Source of the DNA: Epilithonimonas caeni DSM 17710 | Lineage (GTDB): Bacteria > Bacteroidota > Bacteroidia > Flavobacteriales > Weeksellaceae | NCBI RefSeq assembly: GCF_000426465.1 | Contig: NZ_AUFK01000009.1 | Location: 496,001 to 560,000 of the forward strand | DNA: 64,000 nucleotides | Direction of reading: 5' to 3' | Shown: positions 9,006-18,930 of the stretch, in pieces | Layout of the letters: each line of letters starts with the position of its first letter | Numbering within the stretch: the first letter of the stretch is position 1 | Program-made: the position numbers and the translations under genes | The notes under the pieces: model-generated | Told to the model about the DNA's origin: nothing | The model's database searches: none | Seen by the model: the letters and a program-made list of their open reading frames with translations, nothing else

Positions 9006-10373
9006 TTAATTAAATTTCCACCAATCAAAATAGAAAAGGTCTTTTTCACCTTTAAAAACAAAATATAAATCGTGGATTCCTTTTACACTTTTCAGAGATG
9101 TATTAATGGTTTTATATAGGTCTCCTTCACCTTTTCCTGTAACGTTAACAACTCCCTGCAATGGTCCATTAAGAGCATCTGAACGCACTTCTATTTTCCC
9201 TCCATAGAGAGAAGCAACATTTACATCCAAAGATTTTACGCCTTTGGAAAAATCTACCCCCTGGATTTTAATATAATCACCATTGTTAATTGAGGTAACG
9301 ATGACACGGTCTGTGATTTTTTTACCTCTGTTATAGGGTTGATTGCGTTCCCATTCTGTGACCATTTCTGTTTTCAGCCCTTCGCTGTAAGCCATTGTTT
9401 CTGCTTCCACTTTTTTATAAGGGTTCAGGGTACCCACTCTTTTTGCACCATCCGTAGTCCAGAAAGGAAGCTTCTGAATGGTTCCATCTGCATTGTAGGT
9501 AATTTCTGTGACACTAACAGACCGACGTTCGTAATGTTTGCTCATCGTCTGCATTCTAAGCATATGATTGAATCCAAAAACATAAGATTTGCCTTTGAAA
9601 TCTATGATACCGGGATGATTTCCGCTGGATCTCTGGTCGCCATCCATGATCACGCCTCCATAATTCCAAGGTCCGGTAGGTGATTTTGCCATTGCATAAC
9701 CAATCCCTTCCGGACAACATTTAGAAGCATAAGCCATATAGTAAATTCCGTTTCGTTTCCAGGCCCAAGGTCCCTCCTGATATTTGAAAGGATCTGGCTG
9801 GTCTTTGACCTTCGCAAACGAAGGGTCTTTGGTAATTGGTCCGGCAAGAGATATCATATCTTCGTTGAGTTTAGCATACCAAAGATTGGGATTTCCCCAG
9901 TATAGATAAGCCTGCCCGTCGTCATCAATTAAAACTGTGGGATCGATGTCATCCAGAGAATTTTTTATTAAAGGCTTGCCGATAGGATCGGTGAAAGGAC
10001 CATACGGACTGTCCGCCACCAAAACTCCAATACCCATATTGTTGGGCATTGGACAATACATATAGAATTTCCCTTTTCTTTCAACAACCTGTGGCGCCCA
10101 GGCACCGTTGTCGGTATTTACCCATTTAAAATCCTTGAGCGAAGCCACTACACCGTGGTCTGTCCAATTGACCATATCTGTGGAAGTGTATAGTAACCAG
10201 TCTTTCATTTTGAATCCGAAAGCATCGTCCTCATCGTGGCTCGTGTAAAGATAAACCGTATCCTTATAAACCATCGGTGCAGGGTCTGCAGTGTACTTGG
10301 TTTGGATAATCGGATTTTGAGCGAAGGAAATCTGAAAAAATCCTAAAATCGTTATTAAATTTAAAAATTTCAT
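9006..10373 (-). CDS. Secreted GH43 enzyme with C-terminal CBM6-like domain
   Basis: Third member of the GH43-CBM6 group, 455 residues from the ATG giving MKFLNLIT; two codons upstream there is only a TTG. A signal peptide of about 18 residues precedes QNPIIQTKY. Catalytic residues are Asp30 ([10 protein letters not shown]), Asp144 (DDIDPTVLIDDDGQ) and Glu200 (YQEGPWAWKR). The C-terminal beta-sandwich from about 330 (VEAETMAYSEG to VYFVFKG-like IHDLYFVFKG) is CBM6-like. It differs from its paralogue near 1-2.4 kb in the substrate-side loops (HDEDDAFGFK, SKCCPEGIGY), so the two may cut different arabinose or xylose linkages. The gap to the upstream GH31 gene is 16 bp. Confidence 0.9.
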   Translation of the reverse strand: MKFLNLITILGFFQISFAQNPIIQTKYTADPAPMVYKDTVYLYTSHDEDDAFGFKMKDWLLYTSTDMVNWTDHGVVASLKDFKWVNTDNGAWAPQVVERKGKFYMYCPMPNNMGIGVLVADSPYGPFTDPIGKPLIKNSLDDIDPTVLIDDDGQAYLYWGNPNLWYAKLNEDMISLAGPITKDPSFAKVKDQPDPFKYQEGPWAWKRNGIYYMAYASKCCPEGIGYAMAKSPTGPWNYGGVIMDGDQRSSGNHPGIIDFKGKSYVFGFNHMLRMQTMSKHYERRSVSVTEITYNADGTIQKLPFWTTDGAKRVGTLNPYKKVEAETMAYSEGLKTEMVTEWERNQPYNRGKKITDRVIVTSINNGDYIKIQGVDFSKGVKSLDVNVASLYGGKIEVRSDALNGPLQGVVNVTGKGEGDLYKTINTSLKSVKGIHDLYFVFKGEKDLFYFDWWKFN

Positions 10374-10389
10374 AGTCAATGCTTTAAGA

Positions 10390-12840
10390 TTATTTAAAAC
10401 TTACATTTATCTTTTTTCCGGAATAGTTTACCATTTTCTGTTGGCCATTGGGAAGAATTAAAGTAAAATTTCGTTTCTCAATCATTCCTTTAAAATTTCC
10501 CTTTCTGGAATCTATCGTCAAGGTTTTTGATTTTTCGTTCCAATGAAATGGTATTTCAGAGTAATTTCCTTTTTCATAATTATAATTATCAAATTCATCT
10601 TCGTACAATACAAAATCAGCATCTGCTCCGGGATAAATTTTTATAATAATATTGTCCCATTTTTTCTCCGTTGCATACTCTACATCGGGACCCAACGGAA
10701 TAATACTTCCGGCTTTCACATACAATGGAATACTTTGAAGAGTAACAGATTTTTCAATTTCCTGTCCCCCTTTTTGCTTTTCATTCGTCCAGAAGTCAAA
10801 CCAGTCTGCACCTGCAGGAAGATAAACCTTTACTGTTTTATTTTGATTGAAATCGACATTGGAAATAGAATTTTCTTTTTTGCTGGCATCAGTTTTATTC
10901 CAGCCTTCATTTTCGTCTGTTTTTACGATTTTTTCCGGTGTGTACTGAGGATTAAGAATTGGCGCAACTAAGAATGATTTCCCGAATAGATATTCATTGT
11001 TGATATCCCAAGTTTTTTTATCTGACGAAAAATCCATCGAAAGTGCCCGTAGAAAGCTAGAATTATTTTTAGAAACATCCCAAGAAACAGAATAGATATA
11101 AGGCAGCAAACTATATCGTAGTTTAATGAATTTTTCTATCGCATCATAAACCGTATCTCCTTTTTTCCCAAACTGATAGATTTCCCTTGGAACATCAGTT
11201 CCGTGCGAACGCATCATTGGTGTAAAAGTTCCGTATTGCAGCCAGCGAACATACAATTCCTGAAACATCGGATTTTTGGCACCTCCATTTCTTTTATAAA
11301 CACCAGCAAAGAAACCGCCGATATCGGAATTAAAATTCGGATTTCCTGTCAGGCTAAAATTTAAACCTGCCGGAACCTGATTGCGCAAAGATTCCCACGA
11401 AGAGTTGACATCGCCTGACCAGGTATTGGCTCCATATCTCTGCTGACCTGCAAAAGCCGATCTTGTAAGGATAAAAACCCTTTTGTCGCTGGTTGTTTCA
11501 CGCTGATGGTCATACACTCCGCCAACTGTCATCAGCGGATAAGCATTTCTCACTTTTCGGAAAGAACCGAGATAGGTTTTGGTATCTAAATCTTCGGGTT
11601 TTTGACTGAGATGATCCGGTTCCGTAGAATCCATCCACCAGGAATCTACGCCAAGGCTGAAAACACCTTTATTCAGATATTTCCAGTAAATATTTCTGGC
11701 TTCGGGATTGTAAGCATCGTAAACACGGACTCCGGAAGGATAGTTCATATCGGGAGGCCAGACTTCCCGGCCAGATTCTGGCCAGGTTTTGAAATCGAAC
11801 AACATTCCTTTTTTATCCATTTCACGGTACTGATTGGTCATCGGTCCGAACGACGACCAGATGGAAACGGAAAGATGTGCATTCATATCGTGAATATTCT
11901 GAATCATCTTTTTAGCATCAGGGAAATCAGGGCTGATGAAATCCATCGCATTCCACTGATAATTGTTGCCCCAATACTGCCAATCCTGGATAATTCCATC
12001 CAAGGGAACTTTCAAATCACGGTATTTTTTAACGACATCCACCAATTCTTCCTGACTTTTATAGCGTTCCTTGCTCTGCCAGAAACCATAAGTCCATAAA
12101 GGAATCATCGGCACTTTTCCCGTCAGGTTTCGTATTCCGGCAACTACACCATCGGCATTTTTCCCGTAGATGAAATAATAGTCAATGCCTTCTCCTACTT
12201 CAGAAGAGAAAGATGTTTTCTGCGGTGTATCGGTAAATTGTGTCGGCGAATAGTTGTCCCAAAATATACCATACCCTTTTACAGACTGGAAAAACGGCAC
12301 AAAATCCCAGGTGTTGTTCTGAATCATTTTTACATCTATATTTCGCTGAGACATTTTTCCGTTCTGTAAAATTCCCAACCCGTAGATGGGCTCATCTTTT
12401 TCCAGCTGAAAAGACTGTGTAACCGAATAAGTTGAATCTCCTGCATCATTAAAAGGTTTGAAATCATTTTCTTTTTCCTTCAAAAGTTCTTTTCCTGATG
12501 ATGATTTGTAAGTTATTTCACCATTTTTAGCATTAATAAAAAGCTGTACATCATTTGTTTTAAGTGAAATAATATGACTTTTTTCTGAAACTGAGAATTT
12601 AATTTTCTGCTCTTGTTTAATGACCGACAAGGTATTTTTGACGAATGATTTTCCGGCGGGATATTTAATAATTCTAATCATATTTTCTCCATAAAATTTC
12701 ACTTCAACATTCATATCATCAGCGGAAAACTTCAATCCCGAATCTGTTTTTTGATAAGATTGTGCATTGACATTTACCATTCCGGAAATCATTATTATTG
12801 TAATGATGGAAGTTTTTATGTTAATCTTTGTAAATTTCAT
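10390..12840 (-). CDS. GH31 alpha-xylosidase (no PA14 insert)
   Basis: Secreted GH31 enzyme of 816 residues with a signal peptide ending at NVNA. Nucleophile Asp404 is in DSWWMDSTEPDH and acid/base Asp477 in TWSGDVNSSW. The N-terminal galactose-mutarotase-like domain is uninterrupted, unlike the PA14-bearing GH31 near 2.4-5 kb. The aromatic GFWQSKERY and IIQDWQYWG segments are typical of the alpha-xylosidase branch rather than of maltases. A lysine/aspartate-rich insert lies in the C-terminal beta-domain at about 650-680. Having two different GH31 enzymes in one operon suggests alpha-xylosyl groups in two structural contexts. The gene begins 43 bp downstream of the esterase stop. Confidence 0.9.
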   Translation of the reverse strand: MKFTKINIKTSIITIIMISGMVNVNAQSYQKTDSGLKFSADDMNVEVKFYGENMIRIIKYPAGKSFVKNTLSVIKQEQKIKFSVSEKSHIISLKTNDVQLFINAKNGEITYKSSSGKELLKEKENDFKPFNDAGDSTYSVTQSFQLEKDEPIYGLGILQNGKMSQRNIDVKMIQNNTWDFVPFFQSVKGYGIFWDNYSPTQFTDTPQKTSFSSEVGEGIDYYFIYGKNADGVVAGIRNLTGKVPMIPLWTYGFWQSKERYKSQEELVDVVKKYRDLKVPLDGIIQDWQYWGNNYQWNAMDFISPDFPDAKKMIQNIHDMNAHLSVSIWSSFGPMTNQYREMDKKGMLFDFKTWPESGREVWPPDMNYPSGVRVYDAYNPEARNIYWKYLNKGVFSLGVDSWWMDSTEPDHLSQKPEDLDTKTYLGSFRKVRNAYPLMTVGGVYDHQRETTSDKRVFILTRSAFAGQQRYGANTWSGDVNSSWESLRNQVPAGLNFSLTGNPNFNSDIGGFFAGVYKRNGGAKNPMFQELYVRWLQYGTFTPMMRSHGTDVPREIYQFGKKGDTVYDAIEKFIKLRYSLLPYIYSVSWDVSKNNSSFLRALSMDFSSDKKTWDINNEYLFGKSFLVAPILNPQYTPEKIVKTDENEGWNKTDASKKENSISNVDFNQNKTVKVYLPAGADWFDFWTNEKQKGGQEIEKSVTLQSIPLYVKAGSIIPLGPDVEYATEKKWDNIIIKIYPGADADFVLYEDEFDNYNYEKGNYSEIPFHWNEKSKTLTIDSRKGNFKGMIEKRNFTLILPNGQQKMVNYSGKKINVSFK

Positions 12841-12883
12841 TTTAGATTTGAATTATTTTTTTTATGCTATTGACTTAAAAACA

Positions 12884-14928
<2,045 letters not shown>

Positions 14929-14983
14929 GTTAAGGTAAAATCTAACAAAGTTCTTAGCCTCCTTAAAATTAATCCTGCCTTCA

Positions 14984-16642
14984 TTATTCTGAATTTTTAT
15001 TTACCCTGAAAAAATCAACATCCACAAAACCACCCACATTTTTAGTTGCATAATTAAAAATCGCAAACTTAGAGCCCATAAAAAGTCTTCTGTAATCGAA
15101 AATCATTTTGTAATCCTTTGCCATTTCCTTCCAGTTTTTCTGGTCGGTACTGTAATAGAAATCTGCCAAATCTTTTCCAAGATTAAAATCGGCATCGATG
15201 CGTAGGAAAATTTTATCCGAAGTTAGGGGATAACGTTTTTTTTCTTCTTTTTTAACGCCTGTCACCGCCTTTGTTTTATTATCTAAACTGACTTCATTAG
15301 TTGAAAAAATGATAAACTTTTTACCACCTTCCATCACCACAGACAAAATCCCGGAATCTCCGTTGAAAGCGCTGAAACCTGCAACATCGCCATCTTTCAT
15401 CCCTTTTACATCCAAAGCAACCACTGCGCTGGATTTCGGGCCTTCCATTCTTTGTGTTAAAGTATTTGGAGCGAGATAGAGATTATCTACAATTCTATTG
15501 GTTTTCAACCTTAAAAAGCCTTTTCTTTCCGACAAAGACCAGGCTGAATTTACCGGATTATGATTCCATTGCCACTGTATTTTCATCTTTTTATCGGAAA
15601 ATTCGTCGCTTTCTACCAGATGATTTTTTGGTTGAAATGGCGGAAGCGGAATCTCGCCTTTCAAAGGTACTTTTCCGTTATCACCCAAAATTGGCCATCC
15701 ATTTTCCCATTTTACCGGAAGCAAAATAGGAACTCTCCCTACACCGTTTCTGTCCTGAAAAATCAGCGAATACCAATTGCCGTTCTTATCATCAATCAAA
15801 GCACCTTGTCCGGCGTATGAAAATCCAAGAAAATTGTCTTCAAGAACAACCTTTTTCTCGTAAGGTCCCGTCACATTGTCGGCTCTGTAAACCACCTGTC
15901 TGCGTTTTCCGTTTCTTGGCCAGGAAATCATCATCATATAATATTTTCCATCTTTTTTAATGATTTGATTTCCTTCCAAAAGTCCTGTTTCAGAAGCATC
16001 TTTTTGAAAAACCTCTGTTCCGTTCTGATTTCCGATAATGGTTTTAAAATCCGGACTCAGCTCAAAAACTTTATTGGAAGTGAAAACATAAACCCGGTCA
16101 TCATCATCGAAAAACAAAGAAGCATCGTGAAAATGTTTCGTTCTTGTAATCAGCTTCCAGTCTCCTTTTTCGGGATTATCGATAACGTAAAAATAAGATT
16201 TGAAAGGCTCATCATTCGGAGAAAACAAAACATAATATTTTCCTTTGTGAAAACGGATGGATGAAGCCCATTGGCCACGACCGTAAACGGTTCCGTTCAG
16301 CAAATCATATTTTGAATTGTCATTCAGTGTGTTAAAAACATAGCTCGCCATTTCCCAATGTACCAAATCTTTGGAATGCATCACCGGTGCTCCCGGCATC
16401 AAGTGCATTGTTGTACTTATCAGGAAAAAATCATCTCCGTTTCTGGTGATAGATAAATCCGGCGCATCTGCCCAGATAATCGGGTTGGTAAATTCTGTTG
16501 TCTTCTCTTTCAGAGCCGGATTTACCTGGGCTGAAAGGAGATTCAGCCCGATAAATCCAAAAATAGAAACTATATAAAACGATTTATTAATTTTCACGGT
16601 TTTGATATTTTGGTTTGATTGGTTTAATATAATTTTAAACAC
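14984..16642 (-). CDS. Secreted GH43 beta-xylosidase/arabinofuranosidase with GH43_C2-type domain
   Basis: GH43 enzyme of 552 residues from the ATG. A GTG at 16597 would give VKINKSFYIV, a cleaner signal peptide (cut near LLSAQ), and may be the real start. Catalytic residues are Asp62 (ADAPDLSITR), Asp173 (FHDASLFFDDDD) and Glu223 (LLEGNQIIKK). From about residue 340 a concanavalin-like beta-sandwich (FSDKKMKIQWQWNHNP) matches the C-terminal domain of family-43 beta-xylosidases. It is clearly a different GH43 branch from the CBM6-bearing ones. The gene is flanked on both sides by gaps with hairpin repeats. Product is probably xylose or arabinose from short oligosaccharides. Confidence 0.88.
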   Translation of the reverse strand: MFKIILNQSNQNIKTVKINKSFYIVSIFGFIGLNLLSAQVNPALKEKTTEFTNPIIWADAPDLSITRNGDDFFLISTTMHLMPGAPVMHSKDLVHWEMASYVFNTLNDNSKYDLLNGTVYGRGQWASSIRFHKGKYYVLFSPNDEPFKSYFYVIDNPEKGDWKLITRTKHFHDASLFFDDDDRVYVFTSNKVFELSPDFKTIIGNQNGTEVFQKDASETGLLEGNQIIKKDGKYYMMMISWPRNGKRRQVVYRADNVTGPYEKKVVLEDNFLGFSYAGQGALIDDKNGNWYSLIFQDRNGVGRVPILLPVKWENGWPILGDNGKVPLKGEIPLPPFQPKNHLVESDEFSDKKMKIQWQWNHNPVNSAWSLSERKGFLRLKTNRIVDNLYLAPNTLTQRMEGPKSSAVVALDVKGMKDGDVAGFSAFNGDSGILSVVMEGGKKFIIFSTNEVSLDNKTKAVTGVKKEEKKRYPLTSDKIFLRIDADFNLGKDLADFYYSTDQKNWKEMAKDYKMIFDYRRLFMGSKFAIFNYATKNVGGFVDVDFFRVNKNSE

Positions 16643-16822
16643 TTCGACAGGCTCAGTGTGACATTGCTAATACTAATTGTTTATTTCAAATTGGCTTATT
16701 GTACCAAAGCCTATATTATTGTAAATTTGGGCTAAAGCCGATTGATTGTTTTTCTTTGAAAACGGGCTAAAGCCCGTTCCTATTGATATTACCACTTTTC
16801 CTTTACAAAACCTTGAAGGTTT
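16637..16822. repeat. Cluster of intergenic hairpin repeats
   Basis: Three repeat types lie here. CACTTCGACAGGCTCAGTGTGACA at about 16640 recurs in variant form near 54040. AACGGGCTAAAGCCCGTT (16761-16778) is a perfect 8-bp hairpin, preceded by a partial copy GGGCTAAAGCC at 16729. AAACCTTGAAGGTTT (16808-16822) is a 6-bp hairpin with a TGA loop. Nothing in the stretch looks coding. Confidence 0.65.
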
Positions 16823-16834
16823 AGAATGGTTAAA

Positions 16835-18553
16835 TTAATTCGGAACAATATCATTAGAAGAAGTGCTGTACAGACCAATCAAACTTCCAGTGAAGCCTCC
16901 TGCAACATCGGTTGAAAGGATATCTCCAGAAACTGAACCTCCAATATTTTTAAAATTTTTGCCATCTAAAGAATAATTAAAACTGATTTCATCTTTTTCT
17001 CCTACAACCTGTAATTTAATCGGTTTTGAAAATGAAATTTTCCCGCTTGCAATCAGCTTAGATTCTCCTTTTTCAGTTCTTTCCAAAACAATATAAAAAT
17101 CTTTGTCTTTTTTCGTTATTCCGAAAACATAGTTGAACCTTTCGCTTTGATAGCAGGTAATTCCGGCTAATTCTTTTTCAGATTTAGGCTTATAATCAAG
17201 CATTACAGAAGTTTCAAAATCTTCGTGCTGCAGTCTGTGGAACAGTGCAGAAACAGGAGCCAAAGCTTTAATATTGGTTTCAAAAGGAGTCACTTTTACA
17301 CCATTTTTAGTCACATTGATAAAATTCTCACGAGGTCCGCGCATGGCGATCCAACGGAAATCCAGGTTTTTATCCGTTAACTTATCATTATAGGTAAAGT
17401 TCCCGTTCGGGAAGAATCCGTTTTGTCCGTTCTGGTTTTGAACGCCTTGTGGCATTTTCAATTTCGGTTTCATCGGGACCAAACCATTTTGAAACACAGG
17501 ATAAGTTCCGCTCCAGTCAACCGGAAGAATGAAGGTTTCTCTACCTTTTGTTACACGATTATTGACATTCGGACGAATGGCTAAAAATACGCCGTACCAT
17601 TGCCCGTTCGGACCTTCCACCAAATCGGCGTGACCTGCCCAATCCACTTTTTCTTTTCTGTCTCTTGGAAAATATCTTTGCGTTAGAATCGGGTTGTTTT
17701 TAGCGGGAACAAACGGACCTTTTGGAGAATCTGCCATAAAAATAACTTCGCTGTGGTTGCCTCCGGTTCCGCCTTCCGCACACATCAGGTAATATTTTCC
17801 TTTGTATTTGTATAAATGCGGTCCTTCAATCCATATTGGTTTTTGGGAAAGGTCTACCCCACCATTCACGATAATTCTATCTGAACCTGCTACAACTTGG
17901 TCTTTTTCCAAATCGTAGTCCCACATTTTGATGACGCGGTGACCTTGATACTGCTCGGTTCCTTTTGGTGGAGCGTCGTTGTGAACAATATAAGCTTTTC
18001 CGTCATCATCGAAGAAGATGGCAGGATCGATTCCGTCGAAATTCAGTTTCTGGACTTCACTCCAGCCTTTTGCCGGGTCTTTGGTTTTTACGACCATATT
18101 TCCGACTCCGCCCGCGATTTGGGTGGTAATCATATAAAAAGTGTCGTTGTATTTGTTGTATTTGATATCCGGTGCATAAATTCCCTGAGAAACTCCGCCT
18201 TTTTCAACTTTCAGCTGAGAAGGCCTGTCGAGAACGTGACCAACCTGCTTCCAATTCACCAAATCTTTAGAGGTGAAAATCGGAACTCCTGGAAACATTG
18301 AGAAAGAAGAGTTTACCAAGTAATAATCTTCTCCTTTTTTGGTAATACTCGGGTCCGGATAACAGCCCTGAAGAATCGGGGAATAGAATTCGTCTGATTT
18401 TAAAGGATTGTCGTTGTATATTTTGTCGTTTCCTTTATATTGAAAATCGGTGAATGTCTGTGCTGAGACACTGGTCATCGACAGTAAAGCTGCTGCTGCA
18501 AAAATGCCGGTTTTGTTTTTTAGGAAATTGGGATTCATTGTTATCTTTTTCAT
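16835..18553 (-). CDS. Secreted GH43 enzyme with GH43_C2-type domain
   Basis: GH43 enzyme of 572 residues. The signal peptide ends near SVSAQ after a basic start (MKKITMNPNFLKNK). Catalytic residues are Asp67 (CYPDPSITKKG), Asp176 (DGIDPAIFFDDDG) and Glu243 (WIEGPHLYKY). A further conserved block is GHADLVEGPNGQWYGVFLA. The C-terminal third (about 370-572) is a beta-sandwich of the beta-xylosidase C-terminal type, with a Gln/Asn-rich junction (QGVQNQNGQNG). It differs from the adjacent GH43 mainly at the active-site rim, so the pair probably splits exo-xylosidase and arabinosidase work. I do not assign a subfamily. Confidence 0.88.
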   Translation of the reverse strand: MKKITMNPNFLKNKTGIFAAAALLSMTSVSAQTFTDFQYKGNDKIYNDNPLKSDEFYSPILQGCYPDPSITKKGEDYYLVNSSFSMFPGVPIFTSKDLVNWKQVGHVLDRPSQLKVEKGGVSQGIYAPDIKYNKYNDTFYMITTQIAGGVGNMVVKTKDPAKGWSEVQKLNFDGIDPAIFFDDDGKAYIVHNDAPPKGTEQYQGHRVIKMWDYDLEKDQVVAGSDRIIVNGGVDLSQKPIWIEGPHLYKYKGKYYLMCAEGGTGGNHSEVIFMADSPKGPFVPAKNNPILTQRYFPRDRKEKVDWAGHADLVEGPNGQWYGVFLAIRPNVNNRVTKGRETFILPVDWSGTYPVFQNGLVPMKPKLKMPQGVQNQNGQNGFFPNGNFTYNDKLTDKNLDFRWIAMRGPRENFINVTKNGVKVTPFETNIKALAPVSALFHRLQHEDFETSVMLDYKPKSEKELAGITCYQSERFNYVFGITKKDKDFYIVLERTEKGESKLIASGKISFSKPIKLQVVGEKDEISFNYSLDGKNFKNIGGSVSGDILSTDVAGGFTGSLIGLYSTSSNDIVPN

Positions 18554-18583
18554 ATATAATTTTTAATTTTTGTTACTATTGTT

Positions 18584-18743
18584 GAACCCTTTCAGGGTTC
18601 GTGGTCCATTTTCACATTGTCCCACAGGTTTCACCTGTGGCTATTGTTGTTGAACCCTTCAGTTATTGTTATTAACAGGTCGCCTCTACGAGACTTTGAT
18701 TGCAATTAACTTTTTTTCTATTATCAGGTCACTCCTACGGAGT
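18584..18743. repeat. Hairpin repeat cluster between GH43 and GH95
   Basis: This gap holds GAACCCT-TTC-AGGGTTC (18584-18600), then CCACAGGT-TTC-ACCTGTGG (18622-18640), a perfect 8-bp stem, then a half copy TTGAACCCTTCAG. Next come a GGTCGCCTCTACGAGAC motif near 18679 and the hairpin ACTCC-TAC-GGAGT (18731-18743). The first units are the same two-hairpin element as at 24.3 and 26.9 kb. No gene is visible in the 377-bp gap. Confidence 0.7.
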
Positions 18744-18810
18744 TTTTGTAAATTTTTCATGTGACTAACATGTTTCAAACCTTTCTACCATAATTATCCG
18801 TTGAATCACT

Positions 18811-18893
18811 CGCAGCCCGACCTGAGTGGAGCTCTTTTTGCCGTAGAGAAGCGGAGGCAAAAAAGCGGGAACGGAGGGCGGATAAAGCTGCCC
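18811..18893. repeat. G+C-rich intergenic repeat with 9-bp stem
   Basis: A locally G+C-rich block starts CGCAGCCCGACC and ends AAGCTGCC. It contains the inverted pair CTTTTTGCC (18834-18842) and GGCAAAAAAG (18856-18865). It stands out from the A/T-rich surroundings and resembles a repeat I recall from other Chryseobacterium genomes. It lies just downstream of the GH95 stop and could also act as a transcript end. Confidence 0.45.
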
Positions 18894-18930
18894 AAACCTA
18901 ACAAAGTGGTTCAACGAAGTCAAATAATTT

